A DNA stretch of 53,732 nt from the NCBI RefSeq assembly GCF_900129405.1, contig NZ_FQVQ01000018.1, forward strand, positions 1-53,732. Reading direction: 5' to 3'. Each line of letters begins with the position of its first letter. Position 1 is the first letter of the stretch. A program made the position numbers and the translations under genes. Source of the stretch: Flavobacterium fontis. GTDB taxonomy: Bacteria; Bacteroidota; Bacteroidia; Flavobacteriales; Flavobacteriaceae. The notes beneath the pieces were generated by a model, which saw only the letters and a program-made list of their open reading frames with translations, had not been told where the DNA came from and did not search any database. Below, piece after piece: positions 1 to 6,831 of the stretch.

Positions 1-363
1 GATGTTCCGATGGGTGAGCATACCATCACCGTATGGGATACCGAGGGGGGGCTGGCCAACAGTTGTGACCCGCTGATTTTAAGTGGGGTGTCTATTATTG
101 ACTATCCGCATTATTTCACGCCCAACGGCGATGGCATCAACGAAACGTGGAATATTGTCGGCTTGCAAAATCAACCTGCGGCGAAGATTTACATTTTTGA
201 CCGTTATGGAAAACTCTTAAAGCAGATCAGTCCCACGGCAGCAGGATGGGATGGTACCTACAACGGTGCCTTGATGCCTGCCACCGATTACTGGTTCTTG
301 GTAGAGTACTTTGAGGGGAATGTTGCGAAGGAATTTAGAGCGCATTTTTCGTTGAAAAGGTAG
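1..363 (+). CDS. C-terminal end of a secreted T9SS (type B sorting domain) protein, partial
   Basis: The reading frame is open at the left edge, so this is the last 120 codons of a larger gene; the internal ATG at 10 is not the true start. The residues match the gliding-motility-associated C-terminal domain (CHU_C, TIGR04131 type). Visible landmarks are YFTPNGDGINETWNI, then a KIYIFDRYGKLL strand, GWDGTYNG, and the terminal DYWFLVEY...FRAHFSLKR. In Bacteroidetes this domain sends large adhesins or enzymes through the type IX secretion system to the cell surface. The N-terminal passenger lies outside the window, so its function cannot be told. The family call is secure. Confidence 0.93.
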   Translation, partial: DVPMGEHTITVWDTEGGLANSCDPLILSGVSIIDYPHYFTPNGDGINETWNIVGLQNQPAAKIYIFDRYGKLLKQISPTAAGWDGTYNGALMPATDYWFLVEYFEGNVAKEFRAHFSLKR

Positions 364-448
364 TGGCTAGTGACTAGTGACTAGTGATTAGTGACTAGTG
401 ACTAGTGACTAGTGATTAGTGACTAGTGACTAGTGATTAGTGACTAGA
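362..448. repeat. Short tandem repeat of TGACTAGTGAT(T/C)AG words
   Basis: The sequence directly after the stop codon is built from 7-bp words (tagtgac, tagtgat) repeated about twelve times. The same words occur after the plus-strand gene ending at 18174. It ends just before the terminator at 461. Confidence 0.9.
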
Positions 449-460
449 CTTTAAATATAG

Positions 461-490
461 AAGCTGCTCGTACAACCGAGCAGCTTTTTT
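461..490 (+). terminator. Rho-independent terminator of the T9SS cargo gene
   Basis: A perfect 10-bp stem AAGCTGCTCG / CGAGCAGCTT with a 6-nt loop (tacaac) is followed by TTTT. It ends the transcript of the partial gene at the left edge; the repeat tract therefore lies inside the 3' untranslated region. Confidence 0.85.
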
Positions 491-612
491 GTTATTTTAA
501 ATTTTAAATTATGTATTTTATATGTTTTGGAGCACAATGTAACACTAGGTTTTCACGATGTTTCACAAGGTGTAGCCATAAACTGGCACCCCCTCTTTCT
601 TCTTGTTTCTTT

Positions 613-645
613 CTTCTAAAAAATTCATAATTCATAACTCATAAT
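613..645. repeat. ATTCATA short repeat tract
   Basis: Three imperfect copies of ATTCATAA occur in the AT-rich part of this gap. The same word forms longer tracts at 25770 and 26769. The preceding stretch 491-612 shows no feature that I can support. Confidence 0.6.
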
Positions 646-649
646 TTCT

Positions 650-780
650 AAACGCGCGAGGGGTGGCAGTGGAAATCCTTGACGCAGCGCAGCGGAGGCA
701 AGATTGCAACGAACGACCCGACCCCGAGGCGGATGATTTCATTCGGAAGAGGGAGGAGAATCCGAGGGGGCGCGCCCAAT
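650..780. repeat. GC-rich structured intergenic element (flavobacterial repeat type)
   Basis: This GC-rich block in an AT-rich gap contains GGTGGCAGTGGAAATCCTT and AAGATTGCAACGAACGACCC. From memory this pairing of words recurs in intergenic regions of Flavobacterium genomes. Inverted pairs are visible: GCGCG 654-658 with CGCGC 771-775, GGGGT 660-664 with ACCCC 721-725, and CTTG 678-681 with CAAG 699-702. It has no coding potential. It could be a mobile palindromic repeat or a structured RNA; only one copy is present here, so the family assignment rests on recollection. Confidence 0.45.
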
Positions 781-895
781 TAATGTGTCAATGTGCCAAT
801 GTGTCAATGTGTCAATGAGACGATGTGGCGATGTGGCAATGGGTCAACCTGCCTAACGGCAGACAGGTGTGGTGATGTGGCGATGGGGCTAGTGG
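781..895. repeat. ATGTGTCA / ATGTGGCG tandem words with an embedded ACCTG...CAGGT hairpin
   Basis: Eight-base words of the form aatgtgtc/aatgtggc repeat about ten times. Inside, at 847-868, an inverted repeat begins ACCTGCC and ends AGACAGGT. The tract lies at the 3' side of the minus-strand gene at 960. The opposite-strand word (attgccac) fills 18432-18542. Confidence 0.85.
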
Positions 896-913
896 CGGGA
901 GGATGGGGTAATA

Positions 914-944
914 AAAAAAGCGTCTCGGTGAGGAAACGCTTTTG
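914..944 (-). terminator. Terminator of the Cys/Lys-rich small protein gene
   Basis: The stem AAAAGCGT / ACGCTTTT encloses an 11-nt loop. On the minus strand it is followed by a run of T, 16 bases past the stop codon of the small gene. Confidence 0.8.
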
Positions 945-959
945 GATTTGAAAACAAAA

Positions 960-1166
960 TTAAGCTTTTGTTTCTGCTTTTTTATCGGCTTTTTTGCTAG
1001 CGCAACACCCGCCTTTTTTCTCTGTTCCACAGGCTTTCTTTTCTTCTGTCGAACAAGATTTTTCGGTTTTCGCTTTTTTCTTTTCTTTCTTTTCTTGCTC
1101 TTGGGCTTGGCCACTTACCGCAACAAGGAAAGCTGCAGCGGCAAATAGGGTGATCATTTTCTTCAT
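960..1166 (-). CDS. Secreted Cys- and Lys-rich small protein of unknown function
   Basis: This encodes 68 residues. The N-terminus MKKMITLFAAAAFLVAVSGQA is a clean signal peptide with cleavage likely after AQA. The mature part of about 46 residues is nearly all Lys, Glu and Ala with four to five cysteines (KSCSTEE, KACGTE, GGCCASKK). Such composition suggests a metal- or thiol-reactive peptide, but no family is recognised. A perfect -7 box lies 30 bp upstream and a terminator follows, so it is a single-gene unit. It sits beside the persulfide cluster and shares its strand, which makes a link to sulfur or metal chemistry possible but unproven. The signal peptide and terminator make it a credible gene despite its size. 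Confidence 0.75.
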   Translation of the reverse strand: MKKMITLFAAAAFLVAVSGQAQEQEKKEKKKAKTEKSCSTEEKKACGTEKKGGCCASKKADKKAETKA

Positions 1167-1195
1167 ACTTTATTTATTTTAATTCGTTTCTAACT

Positions 1196-1203
1196 CAAAG
1201 ATA
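1196..1203 (-). promoter_or_regulatory. Bacteroidetes -7 box (TATCTTTG) of the small Cys/Lys-rich gene
   Basis: The minus strand reads TATCTTTG, a perfect match to TAnnTTTG, about 30 bp upstream of the ATG at 1166. No clear -33 TTTG is seen at the expected spacing, so this is a partial promoter match. Confidence 0.5.
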
Positions 1204-1303
1204 GTAAATAATGCGTGGAAAGGGTTAGTCGCCCCTCTTAATTCTTACTTAATTTTTTTTTGGGGATAGACTTGTGAACAACAGCCTTTTAAACGCAATT
1301 CGC

Positions 1304-1609
1304 TTAGGGTAAGCGTTTGGCTTCAATCGTTTGAACGAGTTGCTCTTTGGAAACCAACCCTGACTGCCGCCATAAAAGTTGTCCCTTTTGATACAGCATC
1401 AAAGTGGGGACGCCCCGAACCTGTTGCATGGCCGCTAAATCTTGGTTTTTATCAACATCGACTTTTACAATAGAAACGGAATCCCCAAGCGCATCTTTAA
1501 CTTCTTTTAAAATGGGAGCCAGCATTTGACAGGGACCGCACCAGGTAGCATAAAAGTCAATTAACACCGGTTTATCAGCGTTAATGAGTTCGCCAAAACT
1601 ACTATTCAT
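1304..1609 (-). CDS. trxA: Thioredoxin
   Basis: This 101-residue protein has the thioredoxin fold signature: WCGPC with Cys24 and Cys27, the FYATWCGPC strand before it, and the cis-proline motif GVPTL around Pro68. There is no signal peptide, so it acts in the cytoplasm as a thiol-disulfide reductase. Its ATG overlaps the last 8 bases of the upstream gene (1602-1808), so the two are translationally coupled. In this operon it probably reduces persulfide or disulfide forms on the rhodanese proteins, which is inference from context. The chromosome probably carries another, general thioredoxin. Confidence 0.93.
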   Translation of the reverse strand: MNSSFGELINADKPVLIDFYATWCGPCQMLAPILKEVKDALGDSVSIVKVDVDKNQDLAAMQQVRGVPTLMLYQKGQLLWRQSGLVSKEQLVQTIEAKRLP

Positions 1610-1808
1610 GATGTTCTTTTTTTAAATTCACCGTACAATTTCCTTGCAACCCGCATCCCCAATTGAATACGGCTTGGAGCAGGAAAAATAATCCCATGGG
1701 CACAAAAATCCATTGGCGCGTTTCATACGCATTGGCGAATAAAAATCCGGCAAAAGCCAATCGCACTACACGCATTACATGCCAGTTGGTTAACAATCTC
1801 GTTTTCAT
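1602..1808 (-). CDS. YgaP-like (DUF2892-type) inner membrane protein
   Basis: This 68-residue protein has two hydrophobic segments, around VVRLAFAGFLFANAY and WIFVPMGLFFLLQAVFNW, followed by GCGLQGNC with two cysteines. This matches the DUF2892/YgaP transmembrane module, which is often fused to or found next to rhodanese domains. The start at 1808 is chosen because TAATG joins the stop of the persulfide dioxygenase gene to this ATG; an in-frame ATG at 1829 would extend it into the previous gene. It probably works with the neighbouring rhodanese fusion at the membrane. Confidence 0.82.
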   Translation of the reverse strand: MKTRLLTNWHVMRVVRLAFAGFLFANAYETRQWIFVPMGLFFLLQAVFNWGCGLQGNCTVNLKKEHHE

Positions 1809-3214
1809 TATTTCAAGGTTGACGGACATACGTAGGCGGTAGTTTTAATTCCTGTTTGACGAATCGCTGCAAATCCACCTTTGATATCAATTACGTTGTG
1901 ATAACCGCGTGCCTTCAAGATAGAAGCGGCGATAACGGAACGGTATCCTCCGGCACAATGCACGTAGAACGAGTCGTGTTTTGGAAATTCAGCCCAATGT
2001 TCGTTGATAAAATCCAAGGGCGTTGAGGGTACATTTTCAATATGCTCGGAAGCATATTCACCCGGTTTACGCACATCAAAAACGTGAATCCCTTCGGGCA
2101 GTAAAGTCTCTAGTTGGGCAGCCGTAACAGAATTCAAGGTATCATACGCTTTGCCTGCATTTTTCCAAGCCTCAAAACCGCCGTTTAAATAGCCTATTGT
2201 TTGATCATACCCCACGCGCGCCAATCGGGTAATGGTTTCTTTTTCACGTCCTTCGGGGGTTACCAGCAGAATGGGTTGTTTATAATCTAGAATCAACGCA
2301 CCCACCCATGGAGCGAATTGTCCATCAATTCCAATAAAAATGGAACCTGGAATATGGCCGTTGGAAAAATCGTCTTGGTGACGTACGTCTAGAATCAGCG
2401 CCTCGGTTTCATTGGCGGCTGCTTCAAAAGCGTTGGCATCCAAGGCTTGGGCTTCAGCGATGATGTTTTCAACATTTTCATACCCTTCTTTATTCAAACG
2501 CACATTCATTGGGAAATAAGCCGGTGGTGGCAACAAACCGTCGGTGACTTCGTTGATAAATTCTTCTTTCGTCATGTCGGCACGAAGCGCATAATTGGTT
2601 GCTTTTTGCTCCCCAATAGTGCCAACGGTCTCTTTACTCAAATTTTTTCCACAAGCACTCCCTGCACCATGAGCTGGGTATACGATGACGTCGTCGGCCA
2701 GCGGCATAATTTTGGTGCGGAGGCTATCGTATAAAATTCCGGCCAAATCCTCTTGGGTCATATCGGCAGCTTTTTGCGCCAAATCAGGGCGCCCCACATC
2801 GCCTAAAAACAAAGTATCACCACTGAAAAGTGCATGATCTTTCCCGTTTTCGTCTTTTAAAAGATAACAGGTACTTTCCATCGTATGCCCGGGCGTGTGC
2901 AAAACCGTTAGCGTAATATTTCCCAACTGGAAAACTTCACCATCTTGAGCAATATGCGCTTTAAATGTGGGGTTGGCATTGGGTCCGAATACAATAGGAG
3001 CGCCTGTTTTTTCGGCCAACGTAACGTGACCACTTACGAAATCGGCATGGAAATGGGTTTCAAAAATATACTTAATGCTTGCTCCATCATGGAACGCGCG
3101 ATCGATATACGATTGTACTTCACGCAACGGATCAATAATGGCTACTTCGCCGTTACTTTCGATATAATAGGCGCCTTGGGCGAGGCATCCGGTGTAAATT
3201 TGTTCTATTTTCAT
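1808..3214 (-). CDS. CstB-like persulfide dioxygenase - pseudorhodanese - rhodanese fusion (copy 1)
   Basis: This is a 468-residue, three-domain protein. The N-terminal metallo-beta-lactamase fold carries ETHFHADFVSGH (His54, His56, Asp58), HTPGHT, GDTLFLGDVGRPD and YPAHGAGSACG, as in ETHE1-type persulfide dioxygenases. A middle rhodanese-like domain (about 265-355) has no catalytic cysteine in its loop (LLVTPEGRE). The C-terminal rhodanese domain has the loop HCAGGYRS with Cys420. This order is that of CstB, which oxidises glutathione- or bacillithiol-type persulfide to thiosulfate or sulfite. BshB1 in this window suggests bacillithiol as the carrier. It heads an operon with the YgaP-like protein and thioredoxin, and an FNR-type palindrome lies 48 bp upstream. 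The paralogue at 3349-4767 is adjacent. Confidence 0.92.
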   Translation of the reverse strand: MKIEQIYTGCLAQGAYYIESNGEVAIIDPLREVQSYIDRAFHDGASIKYIFETHFHADFVSGHVTLAEKTGAPIVFGPNANPTFKAHIAQDGEVFQLGNITLTVLHTPGHTMESTCYLLKDENGKDHALFSGDTLFLGDVGRPDLAQKAADMTQEDLAGILYDSLRTKIMPLADDVIVYPAHGAGSACGKNLSKETVGTIGEQKATNYALRADMTKEEFINEVTDGLLPPPAYFPMNVRLNKEGYENVENIIAEAQALDANAFEAAANETEALILDVRHQDDFSNGHIPGSIFIGIDGQFAPWVGALILDYKQPILLVTPEGREKETITRLARVGYDQTIGYLNGGFEAWKNAGKAYDTLNSVTAAQLETLLPEGIHVFDVRKPGEYASEHIENVPSTPLDFINEHWAEFPKHDSFYVHCAGGYRSVIAASILKARGYHNVIDIKGGFAAIRQTGIKTTAYVCPSTLK

Positions 3215-3262
3215 AGGGTAAACTAATTTGCTGTAAAACTACAAGGTTGTGCGGAGTTATGA

Positions 3263-3278
3263 TGTAACCCTTGTTACA
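3263..3278 (-). promoter_or_regulatory. FNR/CRP-type operator TGTAAC-N4-GTTACA
   Basis: A perfect 6-bp inverted repeat with a 4-bp spacer (TGTAACCCTTGTTACA) lies 48 bp upstream of the persulfide dioxygenase copy 1 start. An almost identical site lies at 5663-5678 beside the Crp/Fnr gene. The half-site spacing fits a Crp/Fnr dimer. Assignment to the adjacent regulator is inference. Confidence 0.68.
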
Positions 3279-3293
3279 AATTTAACAAAATAA

Positions 3294-3320
3294 GAAGCAC
3301 CGCTGTCGACACGGTGCTTC
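3294..3320 (-). terminator. Terminator after persulfide dioxygenase copy 2
   Basis: A perfect 9-bp stem GAAGCACCG / CGGTGCTTC with a 9-nt loop is followed on the minus strand by a T-rich stretch (ttattttgtt). It separates the two fusion genes into distinct transcription units. Confidence 0.72.
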
Positions 3321-3348
3321 CAAAAACTAAAAACAAAAAAAACACTCC

Positions 3349-4767
3349 CTACAACAAGGTAGTAGGACATGTATATTCGGACTTGGGAAGGTGTGTTTGT
3401 TTGATACCTCCAAATCCTTCTATGACATCGACAAAATTTTCAAATCCTTTACTTTTCAAGATGGATGCAGCCATCATACTGCGATAGCCTCCTGCGCAAT
3501 AAAGTACGAAAGGAATTTCTTTGGGAAACTCGGCCAAATGGCTGAATATCGTTTGCAAGGGGATCGAAACGGCTCCCAACACATGTTCGGAATCGTATTC
3601 GCTTTTGCGGCGAACATCAATTAGAATTGGATTGTAACTCATGATATAGGATTCTAATTGTTTAGCGGGCAAACGTTCTACATAATCCAATTCGTTTCCA
3701 GAGAGGATCCAACTACGGATACCGCCTTTTAAATACCCTATAGCGTGGTCGTAGCCAACGCGTGAGAGTCGAATGATGGTTTCTTTGACCTTATCTTCAT
3801 TTTCGGCGACAATCAAAATGGGTTGCTGTATGTGGTGTAACAACTCCCCTACCCAAGTCCCAAAACTACCATCCAAACCGATATTGATGCTATTGGGAAT
3901 GAATCCTTTGGCAAATTCGGAAGCGGGACGTGAATCGAGAATTACGGCTTTCGTTTCATGGGCAACGATTTCAAAGGTTTTGGCATCGTACGCTTTTTGC
4001 CCTCGGTGTAAGACCTGATCTAGCGAAGAATATCCTTGAATATTCATCAATACATTTTCGGGAAAGTACCGCGGGGGTGTTGTCAAACCCGTGAGCAATT
4101 GAATCACAAATTCGTCTTCGGTAAGGTTGGTATTTAACGCATAATTGGTTGCTTTTTGATTTCCCAAGGTGTCCGTAGTTTCCTTACTCATTTTTTTCCC
4201 GCAAGCGCTACCCGCACCGTGGTTGGGGTAAACGATTAAATCGTCGGGTAAAGGCATAATTTTATGATGGAGCGAATGGTATAGCATTCGGGCCAACTTT
4301 TCTGCGGTCAAATCAGCGACAACATGTTGTGCCAAATCGGGTCGCCCGACATCACCGATAAACAATGTATCCCCTGTGATAATTCCGTGAATCTTCCCGT
4401 TTTCATCGTTAATGAGGTAACACGTACTTTCAAGGGTATGTCCAGGGGTGTGTAGTGCCTTTACAGTCACCCCTCCTACCATAAACGTTTGTTCATCATT
4501 GGCGACTAGTGCCTCAAATCCAGGTTTGGCTGTGGGACCGTAAACAATCGTTGCACCCGTTTTGGCGGCTAAATCCAAATGACCCGAAACAAAATCGGCA
4601 TGAAAATGCGTTTCAAATACATACTTTATTTTCGCACCCGCTTTTTCTGCACGCTCCATATACGGAAATACTTCACGTAGGGGGTCGAAAATGGCTGCCT
4701 CTCCCTCACTCTCAAGGTAATATGCCGCATGGGCCAAACAACCGGTGTAGATTTGCTCTAACTTCAT
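3349..4767 (-). CDS. CstB-like persulfide dioxygenase - pseudorhodanese - rhodanese fusion (copy 2)
   Basis: This 472-residue paralogue of the next gene has the same layout. The metallo-beta-lactamase domain has THFHADFVSGH, HTPGHT, GDTLFIGDVGRPD and YPNHGAGSACG. The cysteine-free pseudorhodanese loop reads LIVAENEDK, and the C-terminal rhodanese loop YCAGGYRS has Cys424. The two copies are clearly homologous over their whole length but diverged, especially in the middle domain, so the duplication is not recent. This copy ends in its own terminator, has an FNR-like TGAT-N4-ATCA site upstream, and follows the TSUP exporter gene. The two copies may prefer different persulfide substrates or conditions. 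Confidence 0.92.
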   Translation of the reverse strand: MKLEQIYTGCLAHAAYYLESEGEAAIFDPLREVFPYMERAEKAGAKIKYVFETHFHADFVSGHLDLAAKTGATIVYGPTAKPGFEALVANDEQTFMVGGVTVKALHTPGHTLESTCYLINDENGKIHGIITGDTLFIGDVGRPDLAQHVVADLTAEKLARMLYHSLHHKIMPLPDDLIVYPNHGAGSACGKKMSKETTDTLGNQKATNYALNTNLTEDEFVIQLLTGLTTPPRYFPENVLMNIQGYSSLDQVLHRGQKAYDAKTFEIVAHETKAVILDSRPASEFAKGFIPNSINIGLDGSFGTWVGELLHHIQQPILIVAENEDKVKETIIRLSRVGYDHAIGYLKGGIRSWILSGNELDYVERLPAKQLESYIMSYNPILIDVRRKSEYDSEHVLGAVSIPLQTIFSHLAEFPKEIPFVLYCAGGYRSMMAASILKSKGFENFVDVIEGFGGIKQTHLPKSEYTCPTTLL

Positions 4768-4815
4768 TTGTAAATTATTTAGGTCAAAGTTAGCCTTCTA
4801 TACCCCTTGAAAAAA

Positions 4816-4827
4816 TGATAAATATCA
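4816..4827 (-). promoter_or_regulatory. FNR-like half-sites TGAT-N4-ATCA
   Basis: TGATAAATATCA lies between the exporter gene and persulfide dioxygenase copy 2, 49 bp upstream of the latter's ATG. It fits the general FNR pattern TGAT-N4-ATCA but differs in sequence from the TGTAAC sites at 3263 and 5663. AT-rich DNA can give such a match by chance. Confidence 0.4.
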
Positions 4828-4832
4828 GTTGG

Positions 4833-5636
4833 TTAGGCAGAAAACCAAATTTCTTTGATTAAAATATATATTCCCATGCATAAAACGAAGTAGCCGAAAA
4901 TAGTTTTCATTTTTTCGCCCGAAATCACTTTGGACAAACGATTTCCAATGGCTACCCCTAGCATGGAACAGCCTGTAAAGGTGAGCATCAGCGGGTAATC
5001 AATAGGTTGTTGGGTTATATCGCCGAGGAAACCAATCAACGATTGTAAAGCCACGATAAATAAGGAAGTTCCAATCGCTTTTTTAATGGGCGTATTGGCT
5101 AGAAACAATAAGGCGGGAACGATTAGAAAACCACCGCCTGCCCCCACAAATCCGGCAACAAGACCAATACCCAATCCCACCAAACTTATCGTTAGCGAAT
5201 TGACCGACTTGAGGGTTTGCCCTTCTTTCATGGGACGAATCATTTTCCAAGAGGCCATGATCATGACAAGGGCAAAAACGGCCATAATCAATTCACGTTT
5301 TGACAGTGAAAAACGATCGGTGATTTTGATGATTTCAGGGAGCGAAGGCACAATAACTTTTCGGGTAAAAAAGACCGCAATTAGTGTTGGAATTCCAAAG
5401 GCGAACACTTTTTTAAAATCGACTAGTCCGTCTTTAGCCTTTTGAAAGCCACTGACTAAGGCTGAAACACCGACTACAAATAAGGAATAAGCAGCGGCCA
5501 ATACGGGTTGGATGCCCATCACATACACCAATATGGGTACCGATAAAATAGAACCGCCACTGCCGATAAGTCCGAGAGAAATGCCTACTAAAACGGCCAA
5601 ACCGTATCCGATAAGTTGATGTATTTCCATATGCAA
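4833..5636 (-). CDS. TSUP-family (TauE/SafE) sulfite or sulfur-anion exporter
   Basis: This is a 267-residue integral membrane protein with about eight hydrophobic segments. It has the twofold TSUP pattern of glycine-rich loops: GLIGSGGSILSVPILVY near the N-terminus and GFVGAGGGFLIVPALL in the second half. TSUP proteins move sulfite, sulfoacetate or related anions across the inner membrane, and a TauE gene is a standard partner of CstB in sulfide-detoxifying operons. Here it would export the sulfite or thiosulfate made by the fusions. The palindrome at 5663-5678 lies 27 bp upstream, and the regulator gene ends beyond it. Confidence 0.9.
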   Translation of the reverse strand: MHMEIHQLIGYGLAVLVGISLGLIGSGGSILSVPILVYVMGIQPVLAAAYSLFVVGVSALVSGFQKAKDGLVDFKKVFAFGIPTLIAVFFTRKVIVPSLPEIIKITDRFSLSKRELIMAVFALVMIMASWKMIRPMKEGQTLKSVNSLTISLVGLGIGLVAGFVGAGGGFLIVPALLFLANTPIKKAIGTSLFIVALQSLIGFLGDITQQPIDYPLMLTFTGCSMLGVAIGNRLSKVISGEKMKTIFGYFVLCMGIYILIKEIWFSA

Positions 5637-5662
5637 ATTTGACCCTTTTTACGCAAGCGTTG

Positions 5663-5678
5663 GGTAACCTTTGTTACC
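5663..5678 (-). promoter_or_regulatory. FNR/CRP-type operator GGTAAC-N4-GTTACC
   Basis: A perfect 6-bp inverted repeat with spacer CTTT lies between the regulator stop codon (5679-5681) and the exporter start at 5636. It shares the core GTAAC-N4-GTTAC with the site at 3263-3278. It is the best candidate for the point where the Crp/Fnr protein controls the exporter unit. Confidence 0.68.
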
Positions 5679-6305
5679 TTAAAGCAATTCTATTGTGGCC
5701 CGATGTAAACGAATACTCCCTTTATTTTCTAGGGCTTTCAGAATGCGAGACACGACTACTCGCGAGGTGTGCAAATCATAAGCAATCTCTTGGTGGGTGG
5801 ATTGAATCTCTTTGGAGTGGGCAATTTTGGCCTTGTCCCGCAAGTAATTAACAATCCGTTCCTCCATATTCAAAAAGGCCAAACTGTCGATGGTGGAAAG
5901 CATTTCTTTTAGACGGCTGTTGTAACTATTGAACACAAAATTGCGCCAAGATTTGTATTTCCCCAACCATTCTTCCATGTAGGCTACGGGTATCATGACC
6001 AAGGTCCCCTTTGTTTCGGCCACTGCACGAATTTCACTTTTGGAGGTACCCAAACAACAGGCCATTGTCATAGCACAGGTATCCCCTTTTTCGATAAAAT
6101 ACAGCAACAATTCACCTTCATCAAAATCCTCGCGTAATATTTTTACAGCTCCTTCCAATAAAAGTGGCATTTTTTGAATAGAATCGCCGAAATCAATCAA
6201 AATATCACCCTCTTGGAAATTACGCATTACCGCTACATGCGCAATGTCGTGCAACAGTTTTTCTTCAAAAATAGCTCCGTAGTGTTGGGTTAGTAAATCG
6301 ATCAT
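5679..6305 (-). CDS. Crp/Fnr-family transcriptional regulator of the sulfur cluster
   Basis: This 208-residue protein has an N-terminal cyclic-nucleotide-binding-like beta barrel (about 20-110) and a C-terminal winged helix. The recognition part reads HQEIAYDLHTSRVVVSRILKAL. No FNR-type Fe-S cysteine cluster is present at the N-terminus. Three cysteines (Cys77, Cys83, Cys84) lie in the barrel in TCAMTMACCLGT and could sense a thiol-reactive signal such as persulfide, which is a hypothesis. The start codon overlaps the end of the DUF1801 gene by 4 bases. The FNR-type site downstream, before the exporter gene, supports local regulation. Confidence 0.9.
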   Translation of the reverse strand: MIDLLTQHYGAIFEEKLLHDIAHVAVMRNFQEGDILIDFGDSIQKMPLLLEGAVKILREDFDEGELLLYFIEKGDTCAMTMACCLGTSKSEIRAVAETKGTLVMIPVAYMEEWLGKYKSWRNFVFNSYNSRLKEMLSTIDSLAFLNMEERIVNYLRDKAKIAHSKEIQSTHQEIAYDLHTSRVVVSRILKALENKGSIRLHRATIELL

Positions 6306-6757
6306 TTTTTGAGGTTATTTTCATACAACGATACCCATTGTGCTGGGGTCATTTTTTGGCAAAGTTCAGCGATCAAAGTCCAAGGGATATCGTCCATTTT
6401 TTTGAATCTAATGCAGCTTTTGCCCATATCGAGCTTGGTTTTGCAATGATTTGGATATTCGGAGACAAACCATTGGAGTAGACTTTCTTCTGCGTAAATT
6501 CCCATGTGATATAAACTAATAGCATTTTTTTGAGAGGCGACAGCAAGAAAAGGCAACGGTTGGTCTTTGGCACAATGATACCCTGAGGGATAAATGTCAA
6601 AAGGAACGACATACGATAGCATTCCATATTGCATGGTTTCTTGAAATCCTTCGGGTAGATTTTCAATGATACATTGGCGCAAGCGTTGCATCACTTCGAG
6701 ACGATCGGTGGGAAGTTGTTGAAGATAGACTTCTGGGGTAGCAGCAGTTGAGGTCAT
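6302..6757 (-). CDS. DUF1801-domain (YdhG-like) protein
   Basis: This is a 151-residue soluble protein. The order TPEVYLQQLPTDRLEVMQRLRQ, then LPEGFQETMQYGMLSYVVP, FLAVASQKNAISLYHMG, and GKSCIRFKKMDDIPW near the C-terminus is typical of DUF1801 proteins, which have a small alpha/beta fold of unclear function. The start at 6757 is preferred over an in-frame ATG at 6829, because homologues begin near this point and a -7 box TATATTTG lies at 6781-6788. It overlaps the regulator gene and is probably co-transcribed with it. Confidence 0.82.
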   Translation of the reverse strand: MTSTAATPEVYLQQLPTDRLEVMQRLRQCIIENLPEGFQETMQYGMLSYVVPFDIYPSGYHCAKDQPLPFLAVASQKNAISLYHMGIYAEESLLQWFVSEYPNHCKTKLDMGKSCIRFKKMDDIPWTLIAELCQKMTPAQWVSLYENNLKK

Positions 6758-6780
6758 GTTTTCCTTTTGGTTGATGACAA

Positions 6781-6788
6781 CAAATATA
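6781..6788 (-). promoter_or_regulatory. Bacteroidetes -7 box (TATATTTG) of the DUF1801-crp unit
   Basis: The minus strand reads TATATTTG, matching TAnnTTTG, 23 bp upstream of the DUF1801 start at 6757. A -33 TTTG is not found at the usual spacing. It lies in the 74-bp gap shared with the divergent DUF3667 gene. Confidence 0.5.
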
Positions 6789-6831
6789 ACCGTTATTTTT
6801 CTTAGTTTTACCTCACCAAAAAAAACCAACC

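Noticed and set aside
812..1114. Lys/Arg-rich open frame on the minus strand
   Set aside because: It is out of frame with, and overlaps, the signal-peptide gene at 960-1166 and the repeat tract; its basic composition is a by-product of the Lys-rich gene.
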